Below are positions 1-5,051 of a DNA stretch of 5,051 nucleotides, in pieces. The notes beneath the pieces are model-generated. The model was not told the DNA's origin, ran no database searches, and was given only the letters and a program-made list of their open reading frames with translations. The DNA is from Burkholderiales bacterium. Its GTDB lineage: Bacteria; Pseudomonadota; Gammaproteobacteria; Burkholderiales; Usitatibacteraceae. The translations under genes were made by a program, and so were the position numbers. The stretch is taken from the NCBI GenBank assembly GCA_025936275.1, contig JAICTR010000228.1, forward strand, positions 1 through 5,051. The letters are read 5' to 3'. Within the stretch, counting starts at the first letter, position 1. Every line of letters starts with the position of its first letter.

Positions 1-978
1 CTCGACGAGCCGGGGCTGGTGGAGATGCTCAAGCGCCGCGCCTCGGGCGTGCACGGCACGCGCGTGCATCCGCTCGGCGCGCTCACCACGGGCCTCGCCG
101 GCGAGCGCCTCGCGGAGATGGTGGAGCTCGCCGAGGCGGGCTGCATCGGCTTCTTCCAGGGCCACGCGCCGCTGCCCGACAACGCGACGCTGCTCCAGGC
201 GATGCGCTACGCGGCCACCTTCGGCTTCACGGTGTGGCTGCGCCCGCAGGATCCGTCGCTCGCGCGAGGCGGTGTGGCGCACGAGGGCGAGGTCGCGACG
301 CGCCTGGGCCTGCCGCCGATTCCCGCGATCGCGGAGACCGTCGCGGTGCGCACCATCCTCGAGCTGATGCATGCGACCGGCGCCCGCGTGCACCTCGCGC
401 GCCTTTCGACGGCCGGCGCGGTCGAGCTCGTCCGACGCGCCAAGTCCCGCGGCGCGCCGCTCACCTGCGACGTCGCGGTGCACCACCTGCATCTCTGCGA
501 TCGCGACATCGCGGGCTTCGATGCGCGCGCGAACCTCGCGCCGCCGCTGCGCGGTCCCGCCGACCGCGAGCGCCTGCGGAGCGCCGTCGCCGAAGGCGTG
601 ATCGATGCCATCTGCTCGGACCACAGCCCGGTGGACGAGGACGCGAAGCTGGTCCCTTTCGGCGAGGCGGAGCCGGGCGCCACGGGGCTCGAACTCCTCC
701 TGCCCCTCACGCTCCAATGGGGAAGGGAATGCGGCCTGGGCCTCGCGCAAACGCTCGCCGCGGTGACGTCGCGCCCCGCCGCGGTCCTCGGCCTCGATGC
801 CGGCACGCTCGCGATCGGCGCCGCCGCGGACCTCTGCCTCTTCGATCCGGATCGCGTCTGGGTGGTGAAGCCCGAGTCGCTCCTGAGCCAGGGCAAGAAC
901 ACGCCGTTCCTCGAGCGCGAGCTCAGCGGGCGCGTGGTGCGCACCCTGGTCGCCGGCCGCACCGTCCATGCCGCCTGA
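1..978 (+). CDS. pyrC: Dihydroorotase-like protein, PyrC' (PyrX) type, probably non-catalytic; 5' end missing
   Basis: The reading frame is open from the first base, so the gene begins upstream; 325 residues are visible and roughly the first 100 of a ~425-residue family member are missing. Dihydroorotases close carbamoyl-aspartate to dihydroorotate in pyrimidine synthesis in the cytoplasm. Family marks include the start LDEPGLVEML, the segment GGVAHEGEVATRLGLP, HLARLSTAG near bases 391-417, APPLR, SDHSPVDEDAK near 616-648, PFGEAEPGATGLELLLPL, and a C-terminal amidohydrolase strand ending GRTVHAA. Several active-site positions look altered. The HVST histidine is Arg (400-402), the AHxED histidine is Arg in WLRPQD (241-243), the FTDDG bridging Asp region reads FFQGH, and the NPPLR Asn is Ala; the SDH Asp is kept. 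This matches the inactive PyrC' subunit known from Pseudomonas, which supports assembly of aspartate transcarbamoylase (PyrB). By that precedent pyrB should lie just upstream. Family assignment is sure; non-catalytic status is inferred from alignment by eye. Confidence 0.9.
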   Translation, partial: LDEPGLVEMLKRRASGVHGTRVHPLGALTTGLAGERLAEMVELAEAGCIGFFQGHAPLPDNATLLQAMRYAATFGFTVWLRPQDPSLARGGVAHEGEVATRLGLPPIPAIAETVAVRTILELMHATGARVHLARLSTAGAVELVRRAKSRGAPLTCDVAVHHLHLCDRDIAGFDARANLAPPLRGPADRERLRSAVAEGVIDAICSDHSPVDEDAKLVPFGEAEPGATGLELLLPLTLQWGRECGLGLAQTLAAVTSRPAAVLGLDAGTLAIGAAADLCLFDPDRVWVVKPESLLSQGKNTPFLERELSGRVVRTLVAGRTVHAA

Positions 979-981
979 GGG
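977..981 (+). promoter_or_regulatory. Ribosome binding site for the oligopeptidase A gene
   Basis: GAGGG overlaps the TGA stop of the preceding gene and lies 4-5 bases before the ATG at 986. It favours that ATG over the in-frame ATG at 968, which lies inside the upstream gene and has no such motif before it. The arrangement suggests that ribosomes finishing the dihydroorotase-like gene can re-start here. Confidence 0.6.
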
Positions 982-985
982 TTCC

Positions 986-3016
986 ATGACCAATCCCCTT
1001 CTCGATTTCACCGGCCTGCCGCGCTTCGCGGAGATCCGGCCCGAGCACGTGGTTCCCGCCGTCGAAGCGCTGGTCGCCGAGGGGCGCGCGACGATCGAGC
1101 GCGTGGTCGCGGGCGATGCGCAGCCCGCGTGGGAAACGTTCGTGCGCCCGCTCGAGGACGCGAACGAGCGCCTCGCACGCGCGTGGGCGCAGGTGAACCA
1201 CATGAACGCGGTGGTGAATACGCCCGCATTGCGCGAGGCCTACAACGCGGCGCTGCCGCGCGTCACCGAGTTCTTCACCGAGCAGGGCCAGGACCAGCGG
1301 CTGCACGCGGGCTACAAGGCGCTCGCCGCGTCGCCCGCGTATGCGCGGCTTTCGCCGGCGCGCCGCCGCTACGTCGACAACGAGCTGCGCGATTTCCGCC
1401 TCGGCGGCGCGGAGCTGCCCCCGCCCGAGAAGGCGCGCTTCCGCGAGCTGAAGGAGGAGCTCGCGAAGCTCGGCTCGCGCTTCCAGGACAACGTGCTGGA
1501 TGCGACCAACGCCTTCGGCCTGTACGTGACCGATCCCGCGGAGCTCGCCGGCATTCCCGAAGACGTGGTCGAGGCGGCGCGCGAAGCGGCGCGCAAGGAG
1601 GGGCGCGAGGGCGCGAAGCTCACGCTGCACATGCCGTGCTATCTCCCGGTGATGAAGTATGCCGATCACGCCGGCGTGCGCGAGAGCATGTACCGCGCCT
1701 ACATGACGCGCGCGTCCGAATTCGGCCCGCCCGAATGGGACAACACGCAGGTGATCGAACGCATCCTGCGGCTTCGCGCGGAGCTCGCGCGCCTGCTCGG
1801 CCACGCTTCGTATGCCGAGGTGTCCCTCGCGACCAAGATGGCAGGCTCGGCCGAGGAGGTGCTCGCCTTCCTGCAGGACCTCGCGAAGCGCGCGCGCCCG
1901 TTCGCCGAGCGCGACATGCGCGAGCTCGCGGCCTTCGCGCGCGACGAGCTGGGCATCGCCTCGCTCGCGGCCTGGGACATCGCGTACGCGAGCGAGAAGC
2001 TGCGCCAGGCGCGCTACGCGTTCTCCGACCAGGAGGTGAAGCAGTATTTCCCCGAGCCCGAGGTGCTGGCGGGCATGTTCCGGCTGGTGCAGGCGCTCTA
2101 CGGCCTCTCGATTCGCCCGCACCCCGCGGAGACATGGCATCCCGCGGTGCGCTTCTTCGAGATCGTCGATGCGGCGGGCGAGCGCGTTGGCCAGTTCTAC
2201 CTCGACCTCTACGCGCGCGAGGGCAAGCGCGGCGGCGCCTGGATGGACGACGCGATCAACCGCCGCCGCGTCGGCAGCCGCGTGCAGACGCCGGTCGCCT
2301 TCCTCACCTGCAACTTCTCCGCGCCGGTGGGCGGCAAGCCCGCGCTCTTCACGCACGACGAGGTGACGACGCTCTTCCACGAGTTCGGCCACGGGCTGCA
2401 CCAGCTCCTCACGCAGGTGGACGAGCTCGGCGTGACCGGCATCAACGGCGTGGAGTGGGACGCGGTGGAGCTGCCCAGCCAGTTCATGGAGAACTTCTGC
2501 TGGGAGTGGGACGTGGTCGAGCCGATGACGCGCCACGTCGAGACCGGGAGCCGCATCCCGCGCGCGCTCTTCGAGCGCATGCTCGCGGCGAAGAACTTCC
2601 AGAGCGGCATGCAGTTCGTGCGCCAGCTCGAGTTCGCGCTCTTCGACATGCGCCTGCACCATGGCGACGGCGCGCGCGAGGGCGTGATGCGCCTCCTCGA
2701 GGAGGTGCGCAAGCAAGTCGCGGTGTACCCGATCCCGGCGTACAACCGCTTCCCGAACCAGTTCTCGCACATCTTCGCCGGCGGCTACGCGGCCGGGTAC
2801 TACAGCTACAAGTGGGCCGAGGTGCTCTCGTCGGACGCGTACGCCGCGTTCGAGGAAGCCGGCGTGCTCAACCCGGAGGTCGGTGCGCGCTTCCGCCGCG
2901 AGGTGCTCGCGACGGGAGGAAGCCGGCCCGCATTGGAGTCGTTCGTGGCGTTCCGCGGCCGGCGCCCGCAGATCGACGCGCTTCTGCGTCATAATGGGAT
3001 GACAGAGGCGGCTTGA
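986..3016 (+). CDS. prlC: Oligopeptidase A, M3 family zinc metallopeptidase
   Basis: This is a complete 676-residue protein, close to the usual ~680 of E. coli PrlC/OpdA. The enzyme is a cytoplasmic zinc endopeptidase that degrades short peptides, including cleaved signal peptides. The start at 986 gives MTNPLLDFTGLPRF, as in known family members, and has a GAGGG site; an ATG at 968 would add only six residues. The N-terminal helical part holds IRPEHVVPAVEAL and VLDATNAFGLYVTD. The catalytic domain follows, with FYLDLYAREGKRGGAWMDD, then ALFTHDEVTTLFHEFGHGLH. The zinc motif HEFGH falls at about residues 465-469: His465 and His469 as ligands, Glu466 as the general base. Glu495 in VELPSQFMEN is the third ligand. 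Near the C-terminus SHIFAGGYAAGYYSY (His595 onward) carries the His and Tyr residues of the M3 substrate site. All key residues are intact, so activity is expected. It follows the pyrimidine gene by 7 bases, so co-transcription is likely. No signal peptide is visible. Confidence 0.97.
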   Translation: MTNPLLDFTGLPRFAEIRPEHVVPAVEALVAEGRATIERVVAGDAQPAWETFVRPLEDANERLARAWAQVNHMNAVVNTPALREAYNAALPRVTEFFTEQGQDQRLHAGYKALAASPAYARLSPARRRYVDNELRDFRLGGAELPPPEKARFRELKEELAKLGSRFQDNVLDATNAFGLYVTDPAELAGIPEDVVEAAREAARKEGREGAKLTLHMPCYLPVMKYADHAGVRESMYRAYMTRASEFGPPEWDNTQVIERILRLRAELARLLGHASYAEVSLATKMAGSAEEVLAFLQDLAKRARPFAERDMRELAAFARDELGIASLAAWDIAYASEKLRQARYAFSDQEVKQYFPEPEVLAGMFRLVQALYGLSIRPHPAETWHPAVRFFEIVDAAGERVGQFYLDLYAREGKRGGAWMDDAINRRRVGSRVQTPVAFLTCNFSAPVGGKPALFTHDEVTTLFHEFGHGLHQLLTQVDELGVTGINGVEWDAVELPSQFMENFCWEWDVVEPMTRHVETGSRIPRALFERMLAAKNFQSGMQFVRQLEFALFDMRLHHGDGAREGVMRLLEEVRKQVAVYPIPAYNRFPNQFSHIFAGGYAAGYYSYKWAEVLSSDAYAAFEEAGVLNPEVGARFRREVLATGGSRPALESFVAFRGRRPQIDALLRHNGMTEAA

Positions 3017-3051
3017 AGCGCCCGATCTTTCCGAACGGCGCCAGAGACCGA

Positions 3052-3057
3052 GGGAGG
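3052..3057 (+). promoter_or_regulatory. Strong ribosome binding site for the DUF4124-glutaredoxin gene
   Basis: GGGAGG sits 5 bases before the ATG at 3063 and closely matches the anti-Shine-Dalgarno complement. It fixes the start of the downstream gene and is the strongest such site in the window. It lies in the 46-base gap after the oligopeptidase gene; the rest of that gap shows no clear hairpin or promoter. Confidence 0.75.
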
Positions 3058-3062
3058 TTTTC

Positions 3063-3629
3063 ATGCAATCGCGCCTGATCGCCGTGAGCTTCGCCGCCAT
3101 GGCGCTCGTCGCCGGCGCCGCGGCCGACGCGGCGACCAACGTCTATCGCTGGGTGGATTCCCAGGGCAAGGTGCACTTCTCCGACACGCCGCCGCCGGTC
3201 GAGGCGCGAAGCGTGAGCCAGAAGCGCATGGGCGGCGGCTATGTGGAGCAATCGAACCTGCCCTATGCCACGCAGATGGCGATGAAGCGCAATCCCGTGA
3301 CGCTCTTCACCTCGAAGGATTGCGGGCCCTGCGATCGCGGCCGGGAGCTCCTGTCTTCGCGCGGCGTGCCGTTCACCGAGCACAATGCCCTTGCGAGTAA
3401 CGCAGAGCTGGAGGCGCTTCGCAAGCTCACCGGGGGGGCCGGCGAGGTGCCCTTCCTGCAGGTCGGCGAGGCGAAGGTGAAGGGCTACGACGCCGACAGC
3501 TGGAACGCGGCGCTCGACGGCGCGGGCTACCCGCGCACGCCGCCGCCCGGCACACCGGCGGCGGGCGCCTCCCATGCGCCCGCCACGCCGTCCGCCCCGC
3601 CGGCGACGGAAGGCCGACCGACTCGCTAA
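3063..3629 (+). CDS. Exported DUF4124 and glutaredoxin-domain protein
   Basis: This 188-residue protein begins with a signal peptide: Arg4, then a hydrophobic stretch LIAVSFAAMALVAGAA and an ADA|A cleavage site after about residue 23. A short DUF4124 domain follows (about 25-50, NVYRWVDSQGKVHFSDTPPP), a module common in exported proteobacterial proteins. A glutaredoxin/thioredoxin fold then spans about 77-153: strand PVTLFTSKDC, the redox motif Cys87-Gly-Pro-Cys90, and the cis-proline segment EVPFLQVG (Pro130). The last 30 or so residues are a Pro/Ala-rich tail, probably disordered. The protein is predicted to work in the periplasm or be anchored outside the cytoplasm; there is no lipobox cysteine. 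A role in thiol-disulfide exchange follows from the CxxC motif, but the substrate is unknown and glutathione use in the periplasm is uncertain. A GGGAGG site supports the start. It lies 46 bases after prlC and 6 bases before xthA. Confidence 0.88.
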   Translation: MQSRLIAVSFAAMALVAGAAADAATNVYRWVDSQGKVHFSDTPPPVEARSVSQKRMGGGYVEQSNLPYATQMAMKRNPVTLFTSKDCGPCDRGRELLSSRGVPFTEHNALASNAELEALRKLTGGAGEVPFLQVGEAKVKGYDADSWNAALDGAGYPRTPPPGTPAAGASHAPATPSAPPATEGRPTR

Positions 3630-3635
3630 GCGGCG

Positions 3636-4406
3636 ATGAAGATCGCCACCTGGAACGTGAACTCGCTCCGGGTGCGACTTCCGCACCTGCTCGATTGGCT
3701 CGCCGCGCAAGCGCCCGACGTCGCGTGCCTGCAGGAGACGAAATGCGAGGATGCGAACTTTCCCGCGGAGGAGTTGCGCGCGGCCGGCTACTGCACGCTG
3801 CACCACGGGCAACGCAGCTATAACGGCGTCGCGATCCTCGCGCGCGCCGAGCCGCGCCTCGCGTGCCGCGGCATTCCCGCCTTCGCCGACGAGCAAAGCC
3901 GCGTCATCGCGGCCGACATCGACGGCGTGCGCGTCGTGAGCGTGTACTGCCCGAACGGCCAGAGCCCCGGGTCCGAAAAGTACGCGTACAAGCTGCGCTG
4001 GTTCGATGCGCTCTCCGGCTGGCTCGCCGCGGAGCTCGCCGAGCATCCGCGCCTCGCGGTGCTGGGCGACTTCAACGTCGCGCCCGAGGATCGCGACGTG
4101 CACGATCCCGCGGCGTGGGAAGGCAAGATCCACGTGAGCGAGCCGGAGCGCGCGGCGCTGCGCGGCGTGATGGACGTGGGATTCGTCGATGCGTTCCGCC
4201 TCTTCGAGCAGGCGGAGAAATCGTTCAGCTGGTGGGACTACCGCATGGGCGCCTTCCGCCGCAACATGGGCCTGCGCATCGATCTCGCGCTGCTCTCGCC
4301 CGGGCTCGCGAAGGCGTGCCGCGCATGCACCATCGACGTCGCGCCGCGGCGCCTCGAGCGGCCCTCGGACCACGCGCCGGTGCTGTGCGATCTGGCGATT
4401 CCATGA
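3636..4406 (+). CDS. xthA: Exodeoxyribonuclease III (AP endonuclease)
   Basis: This 256-residue member of the exonuclease III branch of the endonuclease/exonuclease/phosphatase fold is slightly shorter than the 268 of E. coli XthA. Such enzymes cut DNA 5' of abasic sites, trim blocked 3' ends and degrade duplex DNA 3'-to-5' during base-excision repair; they need Mg2+. The motifs appear in the expected order: MKIATWNVNSLR (Asn7), CLQETK (metal-binding Glu34), SYNGVAIL, SVYCPNG (catalytic Tyr104), GDFNVAP (Asp145 and Asn147), WWDYR, GLRIDLAL (Asp216) and the terminal PSDHAPV (Asp245-His246). All key residues are present, so it should be active in the cytoplasm. The ATG lies 6 bases after the previous stop with no clear Shine-Dalgarno motif, so translation is probably coupled to the gene before. 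Its stop overlaps the next start by four bases. Confidence 0.97.
   Translation: MKIATWNVNSLRVRLPHLLDWLAAQAPDVACLQETKCEDANFPAEELRAAGYCTLHHGQRSYNGVAILARAEPRLACRGIPAFADEQSRVIAADIDGVRVVSVYCPNGQSPGSEKYAYKLRWFDALSGWLAAELAEHPRLAVLGDFNVAPEDRDVHDPAAWEGKIHVSEPERAALRGVMDVGFVDAFRLFEQAEKSFSWWDYRMGAFRRNMGLRIDLALLSPGLAKACRACTIDVAPRRLERPSDHAPVLCDLAIP
4403..4406 (+). other. ATGA stop-start overlap between xthA and the GAF sensor gene
   Basis: ATG (4403-4405) of the sensor gene and TGA (4404-4406) of xthA share bases. Upstream there is no Shine-Dalgarno-like purine tract at the usual distance, so termination-reinitiation is the likely way the second gene is translated. Confidence 0.75.
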
Positions 4407-5051
4407 GCGGGCTCGCCGCCGCCGAGCACGTGGCCGCCGAGCGCGCCGCGCGCCTTCGCGAGTACGCGATCCTCGACGCCGCGCCGCTCGCCGCGCTCGA
4501 GGAGCTGGTGCGCCGCGCGCAGGAGGTGGCGCGCTTCCCGATCGCGTGGGTGTCCTTCCTCGATGGCGCACGCGAGCGCCTGCACGCCGCGCGTGGCATC
4601 GACGCGACCGAGCTCGCCGGCGGCGATTCGCTCGCGCTCGCGGCGGGCGACCTCGGCGAGGCGCTCTTCGTCGAGGACACGCTGCTCTCGCCGTGGCGCG
4701 CGCACCCGCTCGTGGCGGGCGCCCCGCACGCGCGCTTCATCGCGCTGCTTCCCCTCGCCTCGCCCGACGGCGTGCCGGTCGGCACGCTCACGGTGCTCGA
4801 TCGCAAGCCGCGCGCGCTCACGCCCGCGCAGCGCACCGCGCTCGCCAACCTCGCCTCGATCGCGATCGCGCGGCTCGAGGCGCGCCGCGGCGCCTCGGGC
4901 GCGCCCACGCCCGCGCGGCCCGCGGAGCCGCGGGTGCTCGCCGAGCGCCTCGAAGCGGAGCTCAGGCGGCGCCGCGCCGACGAGGAGGAGCTCGAGAGCG
5001 AGAAGGGACTCAGCGAGGCGATCCTCGACCGCCTCGCGAGCGCCTTCTTCC
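4403..5051 (+). CDS. GAF-domain signalling protein, probably GAF-coiled coil-PAS sensor; 3' end missing
   Basis: The frame stays open from the ATG at 4403 to the window end, giving 216 residues; the output domain lies beyond. The lead-in AARLREYAILDAAPLAALEELV is the pattern seen before GAF domains of bacterial sensors ('LR.YGILDT.PE..FD.L'). The GAF domain runs about residues 27-158: IAWVSFLDGARERLHAARGID, a short divergent section (72-83), VEDTLLSPWRAHPLV, and LPLASPDGVPVGTLTVLDRKPRALTPAQ. A Pro/Ala linker (162-178) leads into a charged heptad-like helix rich in Glu and Arg (178-203). SEAILDRLASAFF then resembles the start of a PAS domain. Such proteins usually end in a histidine kinase or a GGDEF/EAL domain, but none is in view. 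The start overlaps the xthA stop as ATGA and has no clear ribosome binding site, so translational coupling is likely. The GAF call is firm, the PAS call tentative and the output unknown. Confidence 0.82.
   Translation, partial: MSGLAAAEHVAAERAARLREYAILDAAPLAALEELVRRAQEVARFPIAWVSFLDGARERLHAARGIDATELAGGDSLALAAGDLGEALFVEDTLLSPWRAHPLVAGAPHARFIALLPLASPDGVPVGTLTVLDRKPRALTPAQRTALANLASIAIARLEARRGASGAPTPARPAEPRVLAERLEAELRRRRADEEELESEKGLSEAILDRLASAFF

Noticed and set aside
968..985. Upstream ATG at 968 as the start of oligopeptidase A
   Set aside because: It would add MPPEGS, which is not typical of the family, and overlaps the preceding gene. The ATG at 986 has a Shine-Dalgarno motif and gives the family-typical MTNPLL start.
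1129..2994. A 621-codon frame on the plus strand overlapping the oligopeptidase gene
   Set aside because: It is the shifted frame of the M3 peptidase, extremely Arg/Ala/Gly-rich, with no domain.
2990..2995. CATAAT as a possible -10 box ahead of the DUF4124-glutaredoxin gene
   Set aside because: It lies inside the peptidase coding end, and I see no matching -35 element at about 17 bases upstream. One hexamer is not enough.
3017..3062. Possible terminator or small RNA in the gap after prlC
   Set aside because: There is no stem-loop with a T-tract. The four T at 3058-3061 belong to the spacer after the ribosome binding site.
923..3139. A 738-codon open frame on the minus strand across the oligopeptidase gene
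   Set aside because: It lies wholly antisense to a gene with clear M3 motifs. Its product is a low-complexity mix of Ala, Arg, Glu, His, Leu and Val with no recognisable domain. Long antisense frames are expected where third positions are mostly G or C.
2868..4571. A 567-codon open frame on the minus strand across the DUF4124 and xthA genes
   Set aside because: It is antisense to two confidently identified genes and Arg/Ala-rich, with no family resemblance; it is a compositional shadow.

Overview
The window is very GC-rich (about 70% by eye, not computed), with strong G/C preference at third codon positions. All five genes lie on the + strand and are nearly end to end. The protein types point to a high-GC betaproteobacterium or a close relative: a degenerate PyrC-like dihydroorotase, PrlC/OpdA-type oligopeptidase A, a DUF4124-glutaredoxin protein, exonuclease III and a GAF-containing sensor. 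The species cannot be named from this.

Layout: (1) bases 1-978, the 3' part of a dihydroorotase-family gene whose visible metal-site positions are mostly substituted. It therefore looks like the non-catalytic PyrC' (PyrX) type that partners aspartate transcarbamoylase. (2) 986-3016, a complete M3 oligopeptidase A gene, starting 7 bases after the first gene. (3) A 46-base gap containing a good ribosome binding site. (4) 3063-3629, an exported DUF4124 plus glutaredoxin-fold protein with a CGPC motif. (5) 3636-4406, exonuclease III, 6 bases further on. (6) 4403 to the window end, the start of a GAF-coiled coil-(probable PAS) signalling protein whose start codon overlaps the exonuclease III stop as ATGA.

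The tight spacing suggests one or two co-transcribed units with translational coupling at the last junctions. Functionally the set is mixed: pyrimidine synthesis, peptide turnover, envelope thiol redox, DNA base-excision repair and signalling. This looks like a housekeeping cluster and not a dedicated pathway. I saw no RNA genes, mobile elements, CRISPR array, convincing promoter or terminator hairpin, and no gene-free stretch over 300 bases. I found no clear sign of an undescribed system. The points most worth a second look are the degenerate dihydroorotase, the secreted DUF4124-glutaredoxin fusion and the sensor gene overlapping xthA.
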